Shown here: positions 23,101 to 34,210 of the stretch, in pieces | Layout of the letters: each line of letters starts with the position of its first letter | How positions within the stretch are numbered: the stretch's first letter is position 1 | NCBI GenBank assembly: GCA_964017125.1 | Contig: OZ024907.1 | Span: 20,228,206-20,292,205, forward strand | DNA from: Flabesymbios commensalis | Taxonomy: Eukaryota; Annelida; Polychaeta; Terebellida; Flabelligeridae | DNA length: 64,000 nt | Direction of reading: 5' to 3' | Program-made: the position numbers and the translations under genes | Notes under the pieces: model-generated | Databases searched by the model: none | What the model was told of the DNA's origin: nothing | What the model saw: only the letters and a program-made list of their open reading frames with translations

Positions 23101-26100
23101 AGTCTGGGAGCCAAGTCCTGTAACGTGTCACTTCGCTTGACCCAAAAAGTGGCAAAGGTTTGAATAGTTATTATGACAGGAAAATATCCATAGTTTATCA
23201 TTAGAATGGGTGTAGAACTTCAATGTGGCAGCAAAGTACCTGGAATAAGGGATGTTCAAGGGTACCCTTGAGCTCAAATACTGTATTTTTTAAAACAACA
23301 GGTAATTACACATTTAAAAATAAAATGTTTTAAACAATCTTCAAATCATTGTACATTTTTTTTTCTTTTTAGTGCAGACAGAATGACAAATTACTGAAGT
23401 TTTGAAATATTTCAGAAAAAATAAACCCACCCTTTACGCGCTGAAAGTCAATATTCCAAATTAAAGGTAGCTTTGTTCTCCAGATGTAACTTTTCCGTTT
23501 CCTGTAAATTTCCATGGTTATGAGCATGCAAATGTATGCTTACCTCATTTGGTTCATCACTCATCTGGTACCACTATGTCCCATTTGAAAACCCATAAGT
23601 TGTTGCATAAAGGACTTATGAGGTCAAAGGTCTGGATGGGGTACTCTCGCTAGTTACATTTTATCGACCCCGTGTAATATCATATTTTTTATTTTCATAG
23701 TCGTAGACAGCTTTAACACCACTCTTGCCACATTTTGTAATTAAATACATTCTGGACGAAACATAGGTGAAGTTATGAAAACGTGAACCCACCCTTAGAG
23801 CGCTGAAAGTCAATATTTAAAAATAAATCACAAAGTTCGTAGAAGTTAACTTTTCGGTTCGTTCTACATGTGAATGATTATGAGCATGCTAATGTCTGTT
23901 GTCTTTATTTTGTATATCTGTCATCTGGTTCCAGCATATCAAGTCAGAAAAAACCTTATCTTGTTGCATGAAGGACTTATGAGGTCAAAGGTCCGGATGG
24001 GGTACTCTGACCAGTTACATTTTGGCGACCGCGTGTGGTAACATAATCTTTATTGGTATAGTTATAAACAGCTTCAATACCACTCTTGCCACATTTTGTC
24101 ATTGAATACATTTCGGACAAAACAAAAGTAAAGATATGATAGTTTTCAGAAAACGTGAACCCACCCTTAGAGCGTTAAAAGTCAATATTTCAAAAAAAAA
24201 AAAATCGCAAAGTTCGTAAAATGTAACTTTTGCGCTCGCTCTACATGTGTATGATTATGAGCTTGCTAATGTCTGTTGTCTTTATTTTATATATCTGTCA
24301 TCTGGTTCCAACATATCAAGTTACAAAAACTTTATCTTGTTGCATGACGGACATATGAGGCCAAAGTTCCAGATGTGGTACCCTCCCTCACTAGTTACAT
24401 TTTGTCGACCCCGTGTAGTAACATAATCTTTATTGCTATAGTTATAAACAGCTTTAATACTGCTCTTGTCACATTTTCTCATTAAATACATTCCGGACAA
24501 AACAAAGGTAAAGTTATTTTATTTTTCAGAAAACATGAGCCCACCCTTAGAGCGCTGAAAGTCAATATTTCCAATAGATAAATCACAAAATTCGTAGAAT
24601 GTTATTATTTCGTTTGCTCTGCATGTGTATGATTATGAGCATGGTAATGTATGTTGTGTTCTCATCTGGTATATCTGCCATCTGGTTCCACCATTTCAAG
24701 CTAGAAAAAAGCTTATCGTGGTGCATAATGGACTTACGAAGTCAAAATACCGGATGGTGTAGTCTCTTATGTTACATTTTATCAACCCTATGTAACAACA
24801 AAATAGTCTTTTTTGTAGTTATAAACAGCTTTAATACCACTCGTCCGACCTTTTGTCCTTGAATACATTCAGGACAAAACACATGTGACGTTTTGACTGT
24901 TTTAAACCCACCCTTAGATCGCTGAAGTTCGATATTTTAAAATAAATTAACACAGCTAGAGCACTTGTCGAACGTGTTTTAAACACATTATTCACCACCA
25001 GATGGCATACAAATCTATCTTACGTCACAATGAGTAGGGTGTTCTGGATTTTTTGAGGGACCACAGGCTGATATAATTCGATTTTTAGCAATATTTCAGT
25101 TATTAGAAGGGTTGACAATGGTAGCAGATACAGATATGTCCTACTGATTAAACAAGGTTTAAACAAGAATTCCTTAGTTTAAATGTGCATTAAAAAGCTC
25201 ATTGAGGCCAGTAACATATGGTGACCTGTTGGCAATGGACAAATGCTGGGTAATATGGGTAATATGCCTGCAAAGGGAAGGCAGGGTCTACAGTTTTTGT
25301 TACTTTAAAAATACATATATTCATATGAGAACATTACATGATAAAATTTGGTGATACTAGCCAAGTAGATTTTTTTAGAGATTTATGTTGTTAGTATAGT
25401 TATGCGTATATGTAGTGGCTAGCACATACAAAATATATGATATTGTGAGGACATAATGGAGAACACCAGTGATAAGTCATTCAGTCAGTTAGCGTCCTTC
25501 CCCACCTGCAGCAAACAGCTAGGGTCAATCACTGAATTTTCCTAATGTTTAAAGTTCCAAGACATTGCTCAGGATACACTTTCTAAGGTAGCAGTTATTG
25601 GCAGATATCAAAGCCACATATTGAGAAAAAGTCTGAATTTTTTTTTAAAATTGACATCATAATGGATGTAAGATATACACTGGTAGTAAAACATATTTAA
25701 ATGAGAAGAGGCATAATGCAGAGAGTACTAATAGTATATCGTTGTCCGAGTGGTATGTTTGTCCACAATTATTTCACTGAGTTAGATCACTGGGCTTGTT
25801 AGCAGTGTCTCTGGATAATGGCAATGATACAGCCTGGTGTTCAATGGTGTCCATTATCCACGTGAGTAGAACATGGCGTTCTGTAAATATGATTCAGCAT
25901 AAAAGCATTTAGGAGACAAACATTTAGGAGACAAACATTTATTAAACATTGCTATATTTAAATTTCTGGAATATATATGCTGCAGTTGATTTTAGTTGTC
26001 ACATGAAATATTCAGGAACAGGCACCATGCTGCACTAAGCTACGGGGCGGGGGCCCTAGGGTAGTGGTTAGCACCGCTGCCTTTCACGAGTTCGGGGTTC

Positions 26101-28284
26101 GGTTCCCGGTCTCGGCGGTTTGAAAGAAACAAAAGGGTTTCTTCCCCATCCACGTGTGAAAGTCAGTATTGTGGGGAGCCTCCGTGACCGAGAGGTAGCG
26201 TGCTCGGCCTCAGACCGCCAGGGCTCGAATTTCGAATCCTGTGTCTGGAGGACAGTGTCATCTCAATCATCTCACCATCCTCAGGGGGTTCTCCTGGCCC
26301 AGTTTAGCCTATATGTGCACAAAGGTAGCCTAAAGCCCGATTCATTTCATTTCATTTACTAAGCTACGTTCTCCTCTAGAAATGCTGCTTGATGCAACCT
26401 CAGATACGGATCCAAGGGTGCGCGAGATGTTTACAATTCCGGGCATTACAGACTCTTACAAAATTTGTCTTTGCATTGTCTGAGACAAAAGGACACTGTG
26501 AAAACAACACATTTCTGTGATACGAAGACAAATCATGTCATACGAAGCAGAATAATAGACTAGCTGATATTTTTTGCAGATGGCTACGGTTGATGGCATT
26601 GTAACACAATTATGCTTAGGTTGCTGCACCAGACATTTCTTGGTGTTGTTAGTATTATATATTATATTTTACAAATTGGCTAAAAAATACAAATTAACTT
26701 TATTATCTTTTACCTGTGGATATGACTAAACTTATATATGCCAAAATTGTAATTGTTTCCTCCAGCTAGTCCAGTTCCAATTTTTATCACTGGGATAGTT
26801 CAAATAATAGATTATGAGCTTCAGGAGTACCATTGTAAATCTCCCTTTTGATATGCGCTGTTGCAGAAAAGACCACCCTGATTGTTTTCTTGTGCTTAGG
26901 CCCATGATACATATGCACAGAGGAAACGGTACTAGATTACCCTACACCCACATTTTGTTCTGGTTACACCATTATTCTCTTGAAACTAACTCCTATACCA
27001 TGTATACTATACTCTAAGGTTAGATTTATTTTGTCATAAATATTCAAAACTACATATATGTTTTATCCTGAATCTATGCAATGACACAAATTGCAAACAG
27101 TGGTATTAAAGCTATTTATAACCACAAAAATTAGGATTTTGTTATTACAAAGTATAGTATGGAAATAATGTAATTGAGAGTATCTCATCCGGACTTTTGA
27201 CGTAATTAATCCTTCATTAAACAATGTAGCTTTTACATAATTTGATATAGTGATACCAGATGACAGATTTATCAAATGAGGTCAGCAGACATTAGCATGC
27301 TCATAATCATACAAATGTACAGGAGACGGAAACGTTACATACTACGAACTGTGGTATTTTTTTAATATTGACTTTCAGCGCTCTAAAGGTGGATCTACGT
27401 TTTCTAAAAAAAAATCAAAACATTAGATACGTTTTGTTCTGAATATATTCAATGAAAAAATGTGGCAAGAGTGGTATTAAATCTGTTTATAACTATAAGA
27501 ATGATAATTTTGTTAGTACAAGGGGTCGACTAAATGTAACTAGTGATAGTACCCCATCCGGACTTTTGATCTCATAACTCCTTAATGAAACAAGGTAATT
27601 TTTTCTAATTTGTATATAGTGATACCAGATGACAGATTTATCAGACAGTAGCATGCTCATAATCATACACATGTACAGGAAACGCAAGGTTATATACTAC
27701 GAAATGTTTTTTTGCAATATTGACGCTCTAAGGGTGGATTTACATTTAATGAACAAAATCTAAACTCCATATCTGTTTCATCATGAATATATTCAATAAC
27801 AAAATGTGGCCATGAGTGGTACTAGAATTGCTTAAAACCATAACAATGAGGATTATGTTATTGCAGAGAAATATACAGGAAAAGGCATAATTACATTCTA
27901 CGAACTGTGTTAACTTTTTTTAAATATTGACTTTCAGCGCTCTAAGGGAGGATTTATGTTTTGAGGAAAATATCGAAACTGTAATAGTTTGTCATCTTAT
28001 CTTTAATGAAAAAGAAATAGGATCAACAGTGATTTAAAAATTGTTTATAAAAATTGTGGGTTTTTTTTTATAACCTGGGGTTAAAAATGTACAGTCTTCC
28101 GGGCTCGAGGGTACTCTTGAACATCCCTCATTTTAAATACATTGCTGCCACGGGAAACTTCTACACCCACCCTAATAATGTTCCAGGGATATTTTCCTGC
28201 CATATACACATATCAGACCTTTGCCATTTTTTGAGTCAAGCGAACTAAAAAATTAGCAGCTTTTTGAAAACTGGCTCCCAGACT
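23101..28284. mobile_element. Giant foldback DNA element, 5184 bp, with tandem-repeat arms
   Basis: Both ends read AGTCTGGGAGCCA inward, followed by a matching zone with CGCTTGAC(C/T)CAAAAA, GGCAAAGG, CAGGAAAATATCC, TGGGTGTAGAA and GGGATGTTCAAG. The direct 5 bp ATAGT flanks both ends exactly (23096-23100; 28285-28289). Inside the left arm, an ~370 bp unit (CCCACCCTTAGAGCGCTGAA ... TCATCTGGTTCCA ... GGACTTATGAGGTCAAAGG ... CTCTTGCCACATTTTG) repeats at about 23426, 23788, 24160, 24538 and 24906. Inside the right arm the same unit repeats in reverse between ~27010 and 28000. The middle (~25.0-26.9 kb) is unique apart from a SINE, and no transposase frame is visible. The design resembles Foldback/Galileo elements, but the 5 bp duplication does not match the 7-9 bp usual there. 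Confidence 0.85.
26034..26368 (+). mobile_element. Full-length two-headed tRNA SINE with perfect 11 bp target-site duplication
   Basis: The element is 26045-26357, and ACTAAGCTACG flanks it on both sides (26034-26044; 26358-26368). The first tRNA-like unit has A box TAGGGTAGTGG (26057-26067) and B box GGTTCGGTTCC (26096-26106). A linker with AAAGAAACAAAAGGGTTTCT follows, then a second tRNA-like unit with A box TGACCGAGAGG (26185-26195) and a B-box-like CGAATTTCGAATCC (26226-26239). A unique body and an ATTTC-rich tail end it. RNA polymerase III transcription from the first unit and LINE-driven insertion are inferred from family knowledge. It sits in the unique core of the foldback and is therefore younger than it. 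Confidence 0.92.
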
Positions 28285-29054
28285 ATAGTCACAGCCTATT
28301 GCTTGCGCGCTGGGCGAGCTGGCGGCGTGTTTCCAGCGCCTGCTTCTAGCGCTTATGCAGCGCAGGGCAGGCGCGTTGGCCGCGACTGCCCGGCGCCCTC
28401 AACGGGCAGGCATGTGATACAAAGTAAAGGTATTCATCGTTGATATGACGTTGTTCTAGCGCGCCCAACGTGTTTCTTGCGGTCTTCTGGCGTGTACATT
28501 TATGCGTTCATATGCGTTCAATATTTTAAACACACCCAAATTCCTTTGACGATTAGAGGGCGCACAAAAATATGCGTGGCGTTAGTGTAGCGCGCTCCAC
28601 GAACCAGTAACGAGTGTTGACGCACGACCCGGGCACGACAGACGCTCTAGCAAACAATAATCAATTTTCAGTGCGTGGGTCGTGCGTCGACTATATGTGT
28701 GACTGAGCCTTGGACTAGAAAAAAACTCGACACTGAGCGCGCATATAGCGCCCAACTAACGTGTTCTTAACGCATGTCCAGCGAACATATAATGCTTTCC
28801 AACTTATTCGTGCCTCGCGATGTATTCGCTAACTTTGTCGCCCTGCTAACGCGCAACGCGGTGGCGAAACGCTGTGTATTCCCTGATTTATACACCTGAT
28901 TTATTTATACCACGCTGTATAGTCGTCTTAAACTCGCTGGCTCTTCTCATATCCTGACAAAATTCGTGGACGCACAACGACGCACTGCTCTAATTTTTGT
29001 CACTCAAGGCTTTGCGTCGTGTATGTGTGACTGATGGGGTATTAGAGTGATCTT

Positions 29055-29195
29055 GGAGTGAAAATGTTTATAGTAACCGTACACCGATAACATAGGTATT
29101 CAAATGAATCATAAAAAGCTAACTAAGACATTTATGATGATTTTAAATTGAATTAAGTTCGTTGGTCTCCCTGGTTTATATAAAAAATCAGCGCC
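29055..29195. mobile_element. 3' part of a TTAA-MITE (family of 20292-20532)
   Basis: Contains GTACACCGATAACATAGGTA, ACATTTATGATGATTTTAAA, TTGGTCTCCCTGG and CAGCGCC, the right half of the family. Its final TTAAGGG is displaced to 29443-29449 by the element inserted at 29200. Confidence 0.75.
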
Positions 29196-29199
29196 TTAA

Positions 29200-29442
29200 C
29201 CCTTTCAAGTCTGAATTTACCATAGTCATCTTCATCCACTACAAACCGCGAATTGCTGTCGCAATTATCGACTGGTAGTGAATGAAAATGATTTGAAGTG
29301 GTTAAAAATTAAAGAACATCACGATGTTTTGGTCAACCAGCTTCATGGAATTTTTTTTTCTAAAACCGTTGGTTGTAGAGCAATTAATTCTGTTTTCAGG
29401 GATGTAAGATGATGCTTTAATGCATCGTCAGGGCTTAAAGGG
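29200..29442. mobile_element. TTAA-flanked MITE, 243 bp, nested in another MITE
   Basis: CCCTTTCAAGTCTGAATTTA ... CAGGGCTTAAAGGG with TTAA on both sides (29196-29199; 29443-29446). It holds a hairpin around GCGAATTGCTGTCGCAATT. Confidence 0.8.
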
Positions 29443-29499
29443 TTAAGGGTTAAGTACGAGTCAATATAAATATTGTCATGAACACAATTTCCAAGTAAC

Positions 29500-30660
29500 C
29501 AGCGAGACTTCATAAGTTGCAGATAGATGTGGCCTGTCGCAGTTGAAATGAGGATGAAAAGAGACAATATCAAGCGCCCTGAAGAAACAGACAGACTGAC
29601 AGCTACTCTGACATCCCCATAATTGCCATCAGCTAATGAAGTCATTTTCCTCGCGTTTTGATTAATCACGTGACTTGATTAATTAAAGCGAGGTCGTTTT
29701 TAATTAAAGAGTAATGGTGGTTGAACTATGAAGATTGCTAGCAGACGGCCGTGTCCAGCGCCGTAGACAGAGAGATAGACTGAGAACGAATCCCATTGTC
29801 ATTAAATCAATCTGCTCGTCTTTTTAACAATTGGAGTTATATGTAAATTCATGTCATTTTGCTCATTGAAGACATTATTTGGTGAAATAAAGTGAATGTG
29901 ACTTTACATCTTTTCTGTAAAGGCTACACTGTGATTTTGGGGTCGAAATTTTTTTCGTGATTAACAAATTTCGCATGAGGCAAAATTCCATGGGAAACGA
30001 TATGTTCCAGAATTGTTTTTTGTTATATTCATAAATTCATTGTAAACCTGCTAGCTATGTTTGTTTGTTTATACTGCTCTAGCAAGACAATACTTAAAAA
30101 GCTCAGCATTCGTAGATCTTCACAATCTCATGATGATGATCCAACCGATGTAGATGCAATGGTGGGCCACTGTCTACATTGCTAGCCAAGCAGTAAATAA
30201 AATGATTGTGTTTAAATATAGGTAATATTTTAATAAAAAAATTGACAGGAAGATTCTCAATAACGTTATTTTTACAGACATGTTATTGAACATTTTATCG
30301 AATCAAATAAACAAAAAAGTATCTCGAAGATACCTTACATGCCGTCCCTCTCGTCCTTATATTCGCTGCACATATTACGGCCCTCAATTTCCAGCGGCCT
30401 CAAATTCCCGCGGCATTCCGAGTCCACATTTATGACTGGTGGCGCCACCGGGTATGTGTCCGGGGTGTTCGTGTCACGCCTTCCTCTGCCAGGAAAAGAG
30501 ACAAGGGAGTAGTTGCTTACTTGTAAAGTAAGCAGTTACTGCCTTATAGCCTCGCACATCCTACAGATGTGAAAGGTTTTCCTTGTCCAGTGACGAAACA
30601 TAAGCTTAGCCTTATTGACGACCAGAACCCCGATTTACACGGGATAGGATCCCTGAGCAA
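29500..30660. repeat. Duplicated block A3 (partner 57950-58845)
   Basis: Shared collinear words with block B: AAGCGCCC/TCAAGCGCCTC, GACTGACAGCTA, CATCAGCTAATGAA, TTTTGTTATATTCATA/TTTTGTTATATCCATA, GCACATCCTACAGATG, AAGCTTAGCCTTATTGACGA and GAGCAAATAGA. Divergence is substantial, with many indels and no coding frame in common. Confidence 0.85.
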
Positions 30661-30831
30661 ATAGAGGAAGGCCCATAGATTTTTTATCACCAAATCTTAA
30701 TCATTGATACCGCAGGCTTTTCCAATATATTTACATAAGAAACATTCAATATTATTATCGTGGGAGTGGAAATATGCAAGGGAATGTTCTTCTTGTGTAT
30801 GGGTCAAGTCCCGAGAAGTGCCATTGCAGAA

Positions 30832-31100
<269 letters not shown>

Positions 31101-31693
31101 AATACAAACAGGATGCAAAGATTCATTTGATAAGTGATCTTGTTCTACTGTGATCAATGTGTGCTTGGACTCTCAGAATAAAATGTTTATCTGGTATTCT
31201 AAATGTAATACATATACTTTGATAAGCGATAGATGTCCCTTAACACACCAGAAATCAGCTTCTTCCGCCTGTACAGAGAAGAGAAAGTGATCTTGACAGA
31301 GGTCATATTGAGGTCACATGACCCACGTGTCTAGAGATAGTCGATATGAAACCAGACACGATGTGGGATGGTGAATTTCCACACACACGATCTGAGCTGA
31401 TCAATTCAAACTGTAGCCTTCATACATAAAGAACCTCGGGGAAAGGGGGGCAGTTTTATGTACTTTTGAAACAGAGTCATTAAGTATTAAATCAATTTTA
31501 CGGCTTATGCATATGATACATTCACATCTAATGACTGTTTGAGGGATATTTGTAAACTGCCGATTATTGATTATTAATAATAACAGCGATTGTGTTTTGC
31601 TGCCTTTGATTCAAATAACAATTGAAATCGTTGAGTGAGTGAGAGAGGGTGGGTGAGTGAGTGATTTGGTGAGTGATTTGGTGGTTGAGCGAG

Positions 31694-32006
31694 TAAATGA
31701 AATGAATCGGGTTTAGGCCGCTTTTGTGCACATACAGGCTAAATTGGGCCAGGAGAAACGCCCGAGGATGGTGAGATGAGTGACATGGCACTGCCCTCCT
31801 GACACAGGATTAGAAATTTAAACCCTGGAGGTCTGAGGCCGAGCACGCTACTTCTCGGTCACTGAGGCTCTCCACAATACTGAGTTTTACGAGTGGATAG
31901 GGAAGAAACATTTTTGTTTCTTTCAGACCACCGGGACCGGGAAACGAGCCCCATACTCTAGCGTGAAAGGCAGCGGTGCTAACCACTACACTAGGTCCTT
32001 CGCCAG
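31694..32006 (-). mobile_element. Two-headed tRNA SINE, minus strand, near full length
   Basis: Reverse complement of the 26045 element throughout: tail AAATGAAATGAATCGG at left, body, second unit GAGGTCTGAGGCCGAGCACG, linker with TTTGTTTCTTTC, and first unit GGCAGCGGTGCTAACCACTA. Confidence 0.9.
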
Positions 32007-32517
32007 GGTGAGCGAGTGAAATAGAGAAACAGATACGATCATGAAACACGTCGATTTGTGGACATATTATTTTAGATTTTTTCTAAATAACGGCGAATCT
32101 AATGTAGAGCGGTCACCAGGGTCAATGAGAATGGCGGATATTCTACGTATATACAATGGGTAAAAAATGTATCCTCCGCCTACGCTTTGAGAAGGGGGGG
32201 GGTGTGGGTCAAAATTCCACATTGCTAAGTCAACCAAACACAGTGGTCCATGGCTCACTCGGTTTCTTGGCTACAGGTACTGACCGTACATGGGTCTGAT
32301 AGTCATACCGAGGAAAATAGAATCAGATGATTTTTTCCTTGGTCATACAGACTATATAATTGGTTTTCTGGCACCTCGTCGTTACTCCGGAAACTATCAT
32401 TGTCCACGACGCCCAGACAGCCTCCATAACCAGGCACCAATAGTATAACCAGCAATAGCAAACAACAGTAACGGCTTGGTTCATCATGCTGATTTCTGCA
32501 AAGCAGTTTTCCAACAA

Positions 32518-32610
32518 ACACAAGATGTCGACTCAATGCTGGGTTAATGTTGGACCAGCGTCTTAGACGGTGGACTAACACTGACCCATCATTGGTATCG
32601 ACATCTTGTG
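32518..32610. repeat. Palindromic element, ~93 bp (CCAATGTTGG family)
   Basis: The outer arms ACAAGATGTCGA / TCGACATCTTGTG enclose CAATGCTGGGTTAATGTTGG, CCAGCGTCTTAGACGGTGG and CCCATCATTGG. The block B counterpart at 62773-62855 keeps a similar palindrome. Confidence 0.75.
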
Positions 32611-33488
32611 TTTAGTGTTTTACTTTTATTTTCCTGGGGTGTAAATGTTTATCTGAATCCGTTGCTTCTGTTTACCTTTATTATACGTGCTTATTATAAG
32701 CAGTCACGCTTATTTGTCCTAATTACAAGTGCTCATTTGAATGAGTTACTTTCATTTTAATATAAGTACCTATTTGAAGCAGTTACTATTGCTTGCCAAA
32801 CACCTTAATCAGTTACCATGTTTGTCTTTTATTGTAAGCTTTGCCATGGTTGTTAGATACTGAGTTACATACAATTCACAGAATAATGTAGAGGGAACAA
32901 CACATGTTCTGATGGTAGATCACCTGGAAATCAATCGTATTTCTAACCATTTGTTGATTTTTGTCTGCAAATAACTTTATTGTCTGATTGGATGAGCTTG
33001 TGCAATTGTAGGCTATCAACTCTATTTGCATCGTAGTCGAGCGTCAAGATGTTGAGACCATGTTATATTCGCTAAGTGTAGCTCATTTCCAGCTAGGTTA
33101 CAGGGGGAGGGGTGTCCAACATCTGTCTGAGTTCGGCCGTTTAACCAATTGTTTGTTCCTAGCAAGGAATCTCCTTGCTGCTAGCAAACAGCGCGTTTTT
33201 TTTTAGAAAAACCTGTATCTAGTATAACATTAGAACTATTTGTTGACAGGTTTGGGTGATTTATGCGTCCTAGCGGTTAAAGTGCCCAGATATAGCAGAC
33301 AAATTATAGTAACACATGCCAATATAGTTGATTATTATTCTTGTTATCACCCTGATATAAAACGGGAAGTATAACAATCACAAAAATAACCGAAAATGTG
33401 TTGCGATCTTAAAATCAGTTTTTCCTAGACAGATAGTTACATGAGCTAACAGGAATTCAACACGCGAGATAAACATGGTTTTATTTAA

Positions 33489-33684
33489 AGGTGATCTATC
33501 ACCCCTTATATGGTATGAATAACTATGTCCTTATATGGGGTGATTGGCTATCATGTGACCCTCTCAGAGGGTCACATGATAGCCAATCACCCCATATAAG
33601 GGAACACTTGTGCCCCATCTTGTGGCAACTTTGATTTATTTGTCACAAATGTATTCATACTATATAAGAGGTGATAGATCACCT
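33489..33684. mobile_element. TTAA-flanked hairpin MITE, 196 bp
   Basis: Ends AGGTGATCTATCACC / GGTGATAGATCACCT, flanked by TTAA at 33485-33488 and 33685-33688. The centre is a perfect palindrome of about 75 bp meeting at GACCCTCTCAGAGGGTC near 33563. The termini are not CCC, so it is a different TTAA family from the others here. Confidence 0.85.
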
Positions 33685-34210
33685 TTAAGCTCGTTTGGCA
33701 GGTAATATTAAAGGTAATTATCTGTGATTAAATTGTTCTGTTTAGGATGTATTATCATATAAGGCGGATTCTCAATTTTTGATTGATTATAAGAGCTTGC
33801 GGAATTTTGAAGAAAACGTCAGCGAATAAAATAATTTGCTAATTACTCACTTTAAATGATTAAAAAGACTAGGAATGTTTGAGCACTCTCAGAGGGTCAC
33901 ATGATAGCCAATCACCCCATATAAGGGAACACTTGTGCCCCATCTTGTGGCAACTTTGATTTATTTGTCACAAATGTATTCATACTATATAAGAGGTGAT
34001 AGATCACCTTTAAGCTCGTTTGGCAGGTAATATTAAAGGTAATTATCTGTGATTAAATTGTTCTGTTTAGGATGTATTATCATATAAGGCGGATTCTCAA
34101 TTTTTGATTGATTATAAGAGCTTGCGGAATTTTGAAGAAAACGTCAGCGAATAAAATAATTTGCTAATTACTCACTTTAAATGATTAAAAAGACTAGGAA
34201 TGTTTGAGCA
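33561..34210. repeat. Exact tandem duplication, 2 x 325 bp
   Basis: 33561-33885 and 33886-34210 read identically by eye, from CTCTCAGAGGGTCACATGAT to GGAATGTTTGAGCACTC. The first copy starts at the hairpin tip of the MITE, so the duplication carries the MITE's right half plus unique flank. Confidence 0.95.

Larger units (their letters stand above)
22684..29040. mobile_element. CpG-rich inverted-repeat element split by the 5.18 kb foldback
   Basis: The left end CTATAGTCACACATAAACGA mirrors the right end CGTCGTGTATGTGTGACTGA (29011-29030), followed by GGGG. Both sides are unusually rich in CpG words such as GACGCAC and GCGCGC compared with the AT-rich neighbourhood. The foldback at 23101-28284 sits inside. 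An internal copy of the end (GTGCGTCGACTATATGTGTG at ~28683) suggests a composite. The boundaries are approximate. Confidence 0.5.

Noticed and set aside
26045-26250. Genuine tRNA genes
   Set aside because: The A and B boxes fit, but the sequences recur as SINE heads, lack a proper acceptor stem and are followed by the SINE body.
33489-33684. Membership of the CCC-ended TTAA MITE family
   Set aside because: It has the TTAA flanks but its ends start AGGTGATC and share nothing else with that family.
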